A stretch of 13,694 nucleotides of DNA, taken from contig CAMLRB010000091.1 of NCBI GenBank assembly GCA_946482295.1, positions 1 through 13,694 on the forward strand, given 5' to 3'. Source of the DNA: an uncultured Bacteriovorax sp. Its GTDB lineage: Bacteria > Bdellovibrionota > Bacteriovoracia > Bacteriovoracales > Bacteriovoracaceae. Each line of letters starts with the position of its first letter. Position 1 is the first letter of the stretch. A program made the translations under genes and the position numbers. Below are positions 6,731-13,694 of the stretch, one piece after another. The notes beneath the pieces were generated by a model. That model made no database searches. It was not told the DNA's origin and saw only the letters and a list, made by a program, of their open reading frames with translations.

Positions 6731-6923
6731 ATGAATGCTGGTAATAGACTTTTAGGGCTGCATCCAGTTCTTCGATTTTCGACTTTGTAAGTGGAATAAT
6801 TTTCTCAACTAATTCTGGATTGGTTTTCCATTCTTCATTAATGAGCTCAAATGCTCCTAAAAGAGAAGATAAAGAGGCGTTGATATCATGATTAATTTTG
6901 GAAATATTTTTATCCACCGACAT
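6729..6923 (-). CDS. Mini protein resembling a histidine-kinase DHp (HisKA) helix pair
   Basis: The 64-residue product consists of two predicted helices. The first contains NHDINASLSSLLGAFELI (11-28). This resembles the HisKA phosphoacceptor box of kinases with an H-D-I-N-x-x-L form, so His12 is a candidate phosphoacceptor. The second helix (about 35-62) ends with SKIEELDAALKVYY, like the return helix of a DHp hairpin. There is no ATP-binding domain, sensor or transmembrane segment, and the length is less than a quarter of a normal kinase. The ATG lies inside the response regulator gene (14-bp overlap), so the two are cotranscribed and probably coupled. It could relay phosphate to or from the regulator, act as a decoy or dimerisation partner, or be a kinase remnant. 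What is seen is the motif and overlap; the function is inferred. Confidence 0.65.
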   Translation of the reverse strand: MSVDKNISKINHDINASLSSLLGAFELINEEWKTNPELVEKIIPLTKSKIEELDAALKVYYQHS

Positions 6924-8256
6924 TTTCTACTCTCGCTTTCAGATTAGTCATAATTCGATAGAAAGAATTATTCGATAGCTTTAAATCGGCCATTGTTTTA
7001 CGTACACGATCAGAATTCTCTGCCAGGACCTGTTCCAGAATCTTATTTTCAATCATCTCAATGTAAGCATTCAATCCCATGCTTTTGACAAGGTTGAGAT
7101 CAATGTCCTTCGTATTTTTTTGCGAACGATGAGTTGATGTCAGTAAACCATTTAAGTCCTGAATTTTAATTAAGCCAGTTGAGCGAGTTCTTAAAATCTC
7201 TATGACTCTTTCCATCTCGCGAACATTTCCTGGCCAGCCATAATTTTTAAAAATGTCTTTCACTTCTGGAGAGAGAATAATCTTTCGCTCCCCTCTTTTT
7301 AAAAAATAATTTGCAATCGAAAGAATATCTTGTTTTCTTTCTCGTAAACTCTTCAAGTGAACATTGAAACCTTCTATTCTGAAATAGAAGTCCTGTCGAA
7401 AATCGCCGTTTACAATCTTTGCACTTAAATCTTCACAAGTTGCGCTAATTAATCTGAAATGACTTTTTATAGGCTTTTCACTACCAACTGGATAAAAAAC
7501 TTTTTCTTCAATGGCCTTGAGTAATTTTTTTTGCATACTAGTTGAGAGAGTGGCGATTTCATCTAGAAAAAGCGTTCCACCATCGGCGAGCTCTAATAGC
7601 CCTTTTTTGCTTTTCAATGCTCCAGTGAAGGCACCTTTCTCATGTCCAAACAATTCGGACTCCATTAACGATTCAGTGACTTCAGCACAATTGAGATGCA
7701 CAAAAGGTTTGGATTCATCAACCAGCTGATGAACGTACTTAGCAAGAAATGTTTTTCCCGTTCCGGTCTCGCCAGTAATTAACAAGGGCTGAGAGGAATG
7801 AATGGCCTGTTCAATAACGGTAAGCTGCTGTTTAAGACTATTGTCAGTTGTAAGAAAAAATTCTTCAAGCTTCTGGAGATTTGCATTTTTCGTCGAGCTG
7901 AGCTCGATTTTTCTGAGAACAAAATCGATGGACTCTTTTGTGAATGGTTTACTTAAAAAATCACTGCAACCGTTTTCATAGGCAAGTGTGATAATCTCTT
8001 CTTCTTCTCTGCCACTAAGAACAATAGGATGAATATTTCTTGCGAGAGCTTCTTTAACTAACTCGAGCCCGATAAGATCAACCTCTAAATCGAGATCGAG
8101 AAAGGCCACATCAAACTTTTTCATTTCCATTAAGATTCGTGCTTCTTTAGCATTGTTAGCTTGGGCCACAGGGCCAATGCTTTTCAAGCGATTAACAAGA
8201 CTCAAGCGAGCTAGTTCATCGTCCTCAACAACCAATATGGATAAATGATTTTTCAT
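6910..8256 (-). CDS. Sigma-54-dependent response regulator (NtrC type)
   Basis: This is a three-domain enhancer-binding protein that, once phosphorylated, remodels sigma-54 RNA polymerase. Residue numbers here count from the GTG at 8289, giving 459 residues. The REC domain at about 16-125 has VVEDDE (20-25), phosphoacceptor Asp65 in FLDLD, Ser92 and the Lys114-Pro115 pair. The AAA+ domain at about 140-365 has Walker A GETGTGKT (173-180), GAFTGA (219-224, the sigma-54 contact), Walker B GGTLFLDE (237-244) and GNVREME (354-360). A Fis-type helix-turn-helix sits at about 415-451. All key residues are present. I prefer the ATG at 8256 (448 residues): it is followed at once by the REC domain, and the GTG lies inside a 31-bp palindrome. 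A -10-like TATGAT ends 6 nt before this ATG. Its partner kinase is not in the window; the DHp-like gene overlaps its 3' end. Confidence 0.93.
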   Translation of the reverse strand: MKNHLSILVVEDDELARLSLVNRLKSIGPVAQANNAKEARILMEMKKFDVAFLDLDLEVDLIGLELVKEALARNIHPIVLSGREEEEIITLAYENGCSDFLSKPFTKESIDFVLRKIELSSTKNANLQKLEEFFLTTDNSLKQQLTVIEQAIHSSQPLLITGETGTGKTFLAKYVHQLVDESKPFVHLNCAEVTESLMESELFGHEKGAFTGALKSKKGLLELADGGTLFLDEIATLSTSMQKKLLKAIEEKVFYPVGSEKPIKSHFRLISATCEDLSAKIVNGDFRQDFYFRIEGFNVHLKSLRERKQDILSIANYFLKRGERKIILSPEVKDIFKNYGWPGNVREMERVIEILRTRSTGLIKIQDLNGLLTSTHRSQKNTKDIDLNLVKSMGLNAYIEMIENKILEQVLAENSDRVRKTMADLKLSNNSFYRIMTNLKARVENVGG

Positions 8257-8263
8257 GAGGTCA

Positions 8264-8294
8264 TCATAGTGAGAAATCGAATTTCCCACTATGA
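8264..8294. promoter_or_regulatory. 31-bp near-perfect palindrome (candidate operator) at the regulator start
   Basis: The arms TCATAGTGAGAAAT (8264-8277) and ATTTCCCACTATGA (8281-8294) flank a 3-bp centre CGA. Thirteen of fourteen positions pair. The right place and symmetry suggest a dimeric DNA-binding protein, plausibly autoregulation by the adjacent Fis-type regulator. It overlaps a -10-like TATGAT for the minus-strand gene. As RNA it would also form a long hairpin if transcribed from further upstream. Confidence 0.6.
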
Positions 8295-8378
8295 AAACTT
8301 GCCGGGCCTATAGTTTTTTCATTACTGCCCATTATTATGTGCGATTTCAATAGAAAATAGCCCTGTAAATTCGAATCA

Positions 8379-8397
8379 ACCAAGCGAAATCGTTGGT
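8379..8397 (+). other. Imperfect hairpin followed by T-rich tract
   Basis: ACCAA-G-CG, loop AAAT, CG-TTGGT (8379-8397) with a single bulged G, followed by CTTTTAGCCTTTT on the plus strand. It resembles a weak terminator or attenuator in the leader region of the big lipoprotein gene, if transcription starts upstream of it. The 157-bp divergent intergenic region otherwise shows only AT-rich sequence and the CGATTTC repeats. I saw no sigma-54 GG-N10-GC element. Confidence 0.25.
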
Positions 8398-8433
8398 CTT
8401 TTAGCCTTTTCTAAATATTTATTAAATTTTAAC

Positions 8434-8439
8434 GATAAT
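8434..8439 (+). promoter_or_regulatory. Possible -10 element of the large lipoprotein gene
   Basis: GATAAT ends seven bases before the ATG. No good -35 lies 16-18 bp upstream. A short GAAG close to the ATG could instead act as a weak ribosome site on a longer transcript. Confidence 0.3.
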
Positions 8440-8446
8440 AGAAGAT

Positions 8447-11400
8447 ATGAAAACGTTTAACAAAAAACTCCTTTCAACCACATTCTTAGCAACCTTCTTG
8501 TTATCAGGCTGTATGCCCGATAGCTTAACACAATTTAAGAAGGATCCTCCTAAAAAGGCAACATCTACAACTACAGATGGTGGAGGGACAACAGCGCCAC
8601 CAGTTGATGATGACGGAAATGTTATTGATACAACTTCATTTGTGGATCCGGGAATTTTTAAATATCGCCAAGGAGACACTTCTTTTTCAACTATGAGTTT
8701 AGAAGTAACTAGGTCTTATACTTTTGAACCTGTATTTGACGGTACAATTCTCCTTGGAGAAAAAAGAGATAAAATTCTCAAAAAATGTGAGCTTGTTTCT
8801 TCTACGCCACTTCCTCCTGGGCTTAACTTGATCCCTGAGACTTGTAACATTAGTGGTATCGCTCTTCAGCGATTCACTGATACGAGTATATCTAATTACG
8901 GAAAGCCAATTCCGTATACTATTCGCCTAACTTACCTCTCAAAATCAGGTTCGTATAAAACATTAGACACTACTGTCAGTCTTGGTGTGTACGATAGACT
9001 TTCTCCTATTGGATACACTCAGAATGATAAACTTTTACTACGTCTAACTCAAAATCTCACTACAACAATTGATTCAATCAAAGTCAATATCATTGAAGAT
9101 GATCCATATGATCGCAATGGATTAATTAGTACTGTTGATGGAACTGTGGGAGTTGTAAAATTTGTGGACGCTAGTACTCAACGAATTGGTGTTGTTAAAA
9201 TCATTCCCATTGAAGTTGAAGATATTACAGCTATCTCATACTTTGACACTTCTAAAACTCCGCCGACTGAGCAATATCCTTCTCTTACGACTGCCCGTTT
9301 TATCAGTAACAATGCAGACACTTCAGGTTCAAACGATGCTGTTGGTAAAGTTGTCAAACTTTATCGTCCTAGCACAACGAGTACTCGCGGAATTATTTAT
9401 GTTGAAACAATCTCTGACGGAATTTACTTTCAAGATGGGCAATATATCGATGACGTAAAATCTTACGTCGGTAGCGCAACAAGAATTACAACTAAAAATA
9501 CCACAGCAGGAACTCTTGGTGTTGATGACCAATTCGTTATCAGAAGAATTAATAATTCATTCATTGTTGATAATGACTATCAATTCTTTACAGAAAACTT
9601 TGGAATCACTTCTTTAGTTAGAGTTTTTGAGCCTGGTACTTCAATTGAATCTGGACCACGAATAAAAGTTTTGGAAAATCCGACAATTGAAGAAGACAAT
9701 GGCGTAACATTCACAGTTTCACCAGCATTGCCATCTGGATTAAATTTGGATCCTAAAACAGGTGAAATCACTGGTACTTTCGCAAGTACATTGGATGGTT
9801 CTTCTTTTGTTGTTACGGCGACTAACCCACTTGGCTCCGTCAATACTCAAGTTGGTTTAGGAGCTATTTATGCACCTAAAGATTTTAATTATTCCACAAG
9901 ACAATTAATCAGCGTTGCAAGTTCTGTAAAATTTAATGAAGGTGAAACACTCTATCAGCCAATTACTCCACCAATGGAGCAAAATATTAAGGCCCGTATC
10001 CTTCGAAAAATTACAACTACCGCGACAAACCATAAACTAAGCATTGAAACACAAAATGGTTCATTCATAGCTGGTGTAAGTTTAGATAGTGGTAATGCTT
10101 ACTTTAGCGAAAAAAGTTATGTGCCTTCAACGGCCATCACACCTACTTCTACAACTGCTGCAACAACTCCAATTATTGCTGACTACAACATTGCACTTAC
10201 TTTAACGAGTACAACTAATTTCGATGTTGATGGTTATATTTCGAACGCTGGCGGAGCTGTTGGACGTATTGTATATAAAGATGGAACAACTCTTTACATT
10301 CAACAATTCACACCTGGAGATCCAGCCGTTCTCGCTTCCTTCTCACAAGGCGAATCCGTTCGTAATGCTGAAGTTTACGCTTCAGGGACTGCGACAACAA
10401 CTATTTCTCAAGTAGAGTCTTCTAATCTAAAAATTACAATAAATGCGGATGCTTCTAATGATACAGATGCTGACACATTTGCTGACTTTAGAATTGGAAA
10501 TGATATAACTTCAAGTGGCAACCTCGCAGCTTATACTTATGATATTGATGCTACTGACAGAATCCTAAGCATAAGCGATATTACAAAGAAGCCATCTAGT
10601 GCTCCTTACTTTGTTATTGGACAAACTCTTTATGCGGGCGAAGAAGTTTCAACTGGTCCGACAAGAACTATTACAGCCGTTAGTTCAGATAACACATTAT
10701 TTTTGGAAGTCGGAACAAGCGTTGAACTTAAATCACAAATGAAGCAAGGAAACAACCTTATCTTCAGTGTGAAACCCGCTCTTCCAACAGGCTTAACACT
10801 CAATACTCGAACAGGTGTTATTACTGGTAAACCAACATTGAAAACTTCGATGAAGGAGTATGTTGTCTCTGCCATTAACCTTAATGGTCGAGTAGATTAT
10901 GTCTTCAACATGGAAGTACGTGACTATTTTAAAATTGTTGATCTTTCTGGAGCGCCATCTTTTGTTACTCACAAATACGGTTCGTTCCAGCAATATCGTT
11001 CATGCAGAATAAATGCGACTGACGTCATCGAAGCTCAAGGTTCGCGTGATGTAAGATGTTTTATTGATGCCGAAGAACAAGATTTACATAATATCAAATT
11101 AAAACTTCAAACTAGTGTTGGCCCTGGTATTTGTGAGTTTGTTAACGTAACTCCTTTTTCTTTCCAGAGATATGCACCATTGCAAACAAGTGTAGATCCA
11201 TCTACTGAACGTTATGTGGTACGTGGACAAGCGACTGCTGCAACACCAGGTGTTCCTGCCGGGGCTAAAACAGATACGCCTACCGCTGACATGTGTGCTG
11301 GTAATTATACAGCTGTTGGTGGGCCGAATTGTGATGAAGGTAGCTTCCAGTACATAATTTATACTGGTGCAGATGCAGATGATCCTCTAGACGGAGTTCA

Positions 11401-12094
11401 AGCAGATGAAGTCGTTGCTTCTGATCCTGTCACAGTTAATTGCGGCGGTAAGAAAGCTGCGTGCATTGACGGACCAGTTCGTGATCTTCTTGATGACACT
11501 CAGATGAACACTGGCTTTAGAGGATTAATTTACACCTCTTCAGCAGGATTGAGTTCAACTCAAACTTTTTCAGCTCCTTTAGATAAAGCAAACTCTACAA
11601 ATCTTAGAGCAGCTAATGGATCGATTGCTTGTAAGAGTAATCAAGAAGAGGCTACTGATTGGGTGGCCATTAACAAGGCCCAGGGATCTACTACGCATCC
11701 ATTTGCACAAGGAAGTCCGTACTATACTTTCAGCTGTTTGGATTCAGCGAAAGAAACGAAAGCACGTATTAGGATTGTTGTAAGAGATTGGGATAGAACG
11801 TTTAAAATCACATCCGATATAGATTTGGATATACCACTACTTCCTGCTAATACGATGAATGCTGGAGTTCTTATTGATGGTTTTGGTGAGGCATACAATT
11901 CATATCAAGATTGGGATGATCAGTATGCGACGTCGTCGGGATCTTGCTCTGATTTCCAATATAAAACTCAAACTACTTGTCTAGCTGGAGGAGAAGTTTG
12001 GACAGCAAATACTGCTGCTGCAAACTATGGAGGAACTTGTGCTTTCCCTGCTGGAGCAGCAGATAGACATAAATTCCCTGGATCAAATTTATAA
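8447..12094 (+). CDS. Very large surface lipoprotein with putative-Ig (He_PIG-like) modules and repeat units
   Basis: The 1215-residue protein starts with a lipoprotein signal peptide with lipobox LLSGC (Cys22), then a Thr/Gly/Pro/Asp-rich linker (33-60). Three putative-Ig modules carry the signature L-P-x-G-L-x-L-x-x-x-T-G-x-I-x-G: residues 121-138 (degenerate, with Cys114 and Cys133), 427-443 and 778-794. Between them are repeat units with VG-[KR]-[VI]-V, a [IL]Y[VI] strand, F-x-x-G and a final SGxxTxI: about 232-260, 298-348, 603-653 and, in part, 700-746. The C-terminal third (from 850) has twelve cysteines and ends in CSDFQYKTQTTCLAGGEVW (1167-1185). Such proteins are usually extracellular and often adhesive. 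It is divergent from the sigma-54 regulator, which may control it, and stops 3 bp from rimO. The lipobox and repeats are seen; the surface and adhesive role is inferred. Confidence 0.87.
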   Translation: MKTFNKKLLSTTFLATFLLSGCMPDSLTQFKKDPPKKATSTTTDGGGTTAPPVDDDGNVIDTTSFVDPGIFKYRQGDTSFSTMSLEVTRSYTFEPVFDGTILLGEKRDKILKKCELVSSTPLPPGLNLIPETCNISGIALQRFTDTSISNYGKPIPYTIRLTYLSKSGSYKTLDTTVSLGVYDRLSPIGYTQNDKLLLRLTQNLTTTIDSIKVNIIEDDPYDRNGLISTVDGTVGVVKFVDASTQRIGVVKIIPIEVEDITAISYFDTSKTPPTEQYPSLTTARFISNNADTSGSNDAVGKVVKLYRPSTTSTRGIIYVETISDGIYFQDGQYIDDVKSYVGSATRITTKNTTAGTLGVDDQFVIRRINNSFIVDNDYQFFTENFGITSLVRVFEPGTSIESGPRIKVLENPTIEEDNGVTFTVSPALPSGLNLDPKTGEITGTFASTLDGSSFVVTATNPLGSVNTQVGLGAIYAPKDFNYSTRQLISVASSVKFNEGETLYQPITPPMEQNIKARILRKITTTATNHKLSIETQNGSFIAGVSLDSGNAYFSEKSYVPSTAITPTSTTAATTPIIADYNIALTLTSTTNFDVDGYISNAGGAVGRIVYKDGTTLYIQQFTPGDPAVLASFSQGESVRNAEVYASGTATTTISQVESSNLKITINADASNDTDADTFADFRIGNDITSSGNLAAYTYDIDATDRILSISDITKKPSSAPYFVIGQTLYAGEEVSTGPTRTITAVSSDNTLFLEVGTSVELKSQMKQGNNLIFSVKPALPTGLTLNTRTGVITGKPTLKTSMKEYVVSAINLNGRVDYVFNMEVRDYFKIVDLSGAPSFVTHKYGSFQQYRSCRINATDVIEAQGSRDVRCFIDAEEQDLHNIKLKLQTSVGPGICEFVNVTPFSFQRYAPLQTSVDPSTERYVVRGQATAATPGVPAGAKTDTPTADMCAGNYTAVGGPNCDEGSFQYIIYTGADADDPLDGVQADEVVASDPVTVNCGGKKAACIDGPVRDLLDDTQMNTGFRGLIYTSSAGLSSTQTFSAPLDKANSTNLRAANGSIACKSNQEEATDWVAINKAQGSTTHPFAQGSPYYTFSCLDSAKETKARIRIVVRDWDRTFKITSDIDLDIPLLPANTMNAGVLIDGFGEAYNSYQDWDDQYATSSGSCSDFQYKTQTTCLAGGEVWTANTAAANYGGTCAFPAGAADRHKFPGSNL

Positions 12095-12097
12095 AGC

Positions 12098-13501
12098 TTA
12101 GTTGATAGAAACGACTTTTCCGACTAAATCATAATCAAGAACATCGGTGACTTCGACATGAACGAGGTCACCGATTTCTACGTTCTGGCCGTTTAAATCA
12201 TTAATGATAACCTTTCCGTCGATGTCTGGAGCTTGTCCTTCATAACGCCCTTGAATCAGGAGTTCCGTTTCCTCGTGCTCACCTTCGATGAGAACCGGTA
12301 TAACTCTGTTTAATAGATTTGAGTTGAGTTCCCTTACAATTTCTCTTTGAGCTTCATAAAGACGGTCAAATCGTTCTTCAATAACCTCTTGAGGGACTTT
12401 TGGTTGAAGCTTGAAAGCAGGTGTTCCCTCTTCATCAGAATAACGGAAAATTCCCAAGTGGTTGAATCGCGCCTTTTTAATTCCTTCAAGAAGAAGATTG
12501 AAATCCTCTTCCGTTTCACCAGGAAAACCAACAATTATTGATGTACGTAGGACAATGCCAGGAATGCGTGAGCGGATTTTTTCAATACGCTCGTGAATTT
12601 TCTCGCCTGTTATTTTACGATTCATTCGCTTTAAAACATTCGTTGAAAAATGCTGAACCGGCATATCGAGATACTTGCAGATCTTTGTTGAAGTAGCCAT
12701 TTTTTCTATGACTTCATCTGTAAGCTCATCTGGATAAAAATAGAATAAACGAATCCAATCAATGCCATCTACTGTTTCAAGTCCAGAGAGCAGATTGAAT
12801 AATTTGTTGTTCTCATCGAGATCAACACCGTAATCCGATAGATCTTGAGAAATCAAATTGAGCTCTCGTACCCCTGATGATGCTAAATTCTTAGCTTCAT
12901 TAACAAGAGACTCAACTGATCTTGATCTCAATTTTCCACGAAGCTTTGGAATAATACAGAAAGTGCAATTACGATTACACCCTTCTGAAATTTTTAACCA
13001 AGCCGTATAGAATGGCGATGTATTTAAACGTGGATCATATTCTGTATGGATAAATTTCGGGATTTCTACGAATGATTTTTTATCGAGCTTTCCATCTTCC
13101 ATCGCACGAAGAAGAAGCGTAATTTTGTTATACTCACCTGTTCCAATGATTAAATCAGCTTCTGGAAGTTCTTGCTCTAACTGTTCAGCGTATCTTTGGG
13201 CCATACATCCAGAAATAACCAAGGCTTTACAACGCCCGTTTTCAGGATTTTTATAGTCGGCCATATCTAGAATTGTATCTACAGATTCCTTTTTCGAAGC
13301 TTCAATGAATGAACATGTGTTTACGATAATGACTTCTGCATCTGAAGGCTCTTCTGCTATCGAGTAACCATCAAGTCCCAAATATCCAAGCATAACTTGG
13401 GAGTCGACCAGGTTTTTAGAACAACCTAAAGAAGTAAAAAATACGGTTTTGTCGTTAAAAAGTTTTGTTGATAATTCCACAAAATGTCCAAAAGTATGCA
13501 A
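12098..13501 (-). CDS. rimO: Ribosomal protein uS12 methylthiotransferase RimO
   Basis: RimO is a radical-SAM enzyme that adds a methylthio group to an aspartate of ribosomal protein uS12. The 467 residues show the three parts of the family. The UPF0004 domain has cysteines 27, 63 and 99 (SLGCSKN, NTCSFIEASK, SGCMAQRY) for one iron-sulphur cluster. The radical-SAM core has CNRNCTFC (Cys175, 179, 182) and IIPKLRGKLRSRS, which separates RimO from MiaB. A C-terminal TRAM domain follows from about 395. The start is uncertain. TTG at 13501 is the furthest possible, just after an in-frame TAA, but lacks a ribosome site; GTG at 13480 has a GGA six bases upstream and still leaves the conserved VFFTSLGC intact. 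It is divergent from the lipoprotein at the right edge and converges on the large lipoprotein. Confidence 0.95.
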   Translation of the reverse strand: MHTFGHFVELSTKLFNDKTVFFTSLGCSKNLVDSQVMLGYLGLDGYSIAEEPSDAEVIIVNTCSFIEASKKESVDTILDMADYKNPENGRCKALVISGCMAQRYAEQLEQELPEADLIIGTGEYNKITLLLRAMEDGKLDKKSFVEIPKFIHTEYDPRLNTSPFYTAWLKISEGCNRNCTFCIIPKLRGKLRSRSVESLVNEAKNLASSGVRELNLISQDLSDYGVDLDENNKLFNLLSGLETVDGIDWIRLFYFYPDELTDEVIEKMATSTKICKYLDMPVQHFSTNVLKRMNRKITGEKIHERIEKIRSRIPGIVLRTSIIVGFPGETEEDFNLLLEGIKKARFNHLGIFRYSDEEGTPAFKLQPKVPQEVIEERFDRLYEAQREIVRELNSNLLNRVIPVLIEGEHEETELLIQGRYEGQAPDIDGKVIINDLNGQNVEIGDLVHVEVTDVLDYDLVGKVVSIN

Positions 13502-13551
13502 AAATTAATTGAAGTGACTAGATAGTACATATTGCTTGAATAATCAAAGCC

Positions 13552-13559
13552 TATAAGGG
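13552..13559 (+). promoter_or_regulatory. -10-like hexamer / ribosome site overlap before the right-edge lipoprotein
   Basis: TATAAG (13552-13557) is directly continued by GG, forming AAGGG. If it is a -10, the mRNA starts at the ATG; if it is a ribosome site, transcription starts further upstream. Sequence alone does not decide. The same arrangement (TATAAAAGGG before ATG) occurs at ftsY. Confidence 0.3.
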
Positions 13560-13563
13560 TTCC

Positions 13564-13694
13564 ATGAAAAAAATACTGTTTCTCATTATTCTCATCGCTG
13601 GATGTAGCTCTCAACCTCTGAGCCCGGTGAAAACGCCCTCATACCAAAGACTTAATGAACTTAAATCTTCTCTGGCCACTAGTGGTTCTTCATT
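13564..13694 (+). CDS. Lipoprotein, partial (runs off right edge)
   Basis: The open frame starts MKKILFLIILIAGCSSQPLS and continues to the window end, 43 codons without a stop. The basic start, hydrophobic core and lipobox LIAGC with Cys14 identify a lipoprotein signal peptide. Ser residues at +2 and +3 (CSS) would suit outer-membrane sorting by the Lol rule of E. coli, though that rule may not hold in this organism. The visible mature part is polar (SPVKTPSYQRLNELKSS). AAGGG four bases before the ATG could be the ribosome site, but it overlaps a TATAAG hexamer that could equally be a -10. Function cannot be told from this fragment. Confidence 0.75.
   Translation, partial: MKKILFLIILIAGCSSQPLSPVKTPSYQRLNELKSSLATSGSS

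Noticed and set aside
8257..8289. GTG start for the response regulator, adding eleven residues
   Set aside because: It lies within the palindrome, lacks a ribosome site, and the extra residues precede the normal REC start. It cannot be fully excluded.
8290..8446. Sigma-54 promoter (GG-N10-GC) for the large lipoprotein or the regulator
   Set aside because: I scanned both strands of the divergent region and found no GG and GC pair at the right spacing. Targets of the regulator may lie elsewhere.

Overview
The window is gene-dense, AT-rich bacterial chromosome with no mobile element, CRISPR array, rRNA or tRNA that I could see. The mix of genes suggests a predatory or related member of the Bdellovibrionota, perhaps the Bacteriovoracales. 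The clues are an RNase Y/5-FCL/ZapA/FtsY cluster, a membrane-anchored FtsY, an EpmA-like enzyme, a sigma-54 response regulator, and a very large lipoprotein with putative-Ig (He_PIG-like) modules. That placement is inference from gene content and base composition, not from a marker gene.

Left part (1-4747, all on the minus strand, transcribed from right to left): ftsY, zapA, fthC, rny, a short-chain dehydrogenase, and a two-helix membrane protein cut by the left edge. The junctions are tight: zapA and fthC share a frame and are 6 bp apart, and the dehydrogenase and membrane protein share an ATGA overlap. Small hairpins sit at the fthC/rny and rny/dehydrogenase junctions. The cluster joins housekeeping functions: SRP receptor, Z-ring assembly, folate salvage and mRNA decay.

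Middle part (4748-6923): epmA is divergent from ftsY and has a good promoter placed so close to its ATG that the mRNA should be nearly leaderless. It converges on a gene for an exported, cysteine-free protein of unknown function. Upstream of that gene, on the same strand, lies a 64-residue protein that resembles only the dimerisation/phosphoacceptor (DHp) helices of a histidine kinase. It overlaps the end of a response regulator gene by 14 bp.

Right part (6910-13694): the sigma-54 response regulator (REC, AAA+, Fis-type HTH) starts at a 31-bp near-perfect palindrome. Divergent from it is a 1215-residue lipoprotein with three Ig-like modules, glycine/valine repeat units and a cysteine-rich C-terminus. 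rimO converges on it with a 3-bp gap, and a new lipoprotein gene runs off the right edge.

The most interesting candidate system is the regulator, the mini-DHp protein and the palindrome, beside the divergent giant surface lipoprotein. It could be a phosphorelay lacking its own kinase ATPase that controls a surface or adhesive protein. A second theme is the recurrence of -10-like hexamers 6-10 nt before start codons, which hints at frequent leaderless mRNAs.
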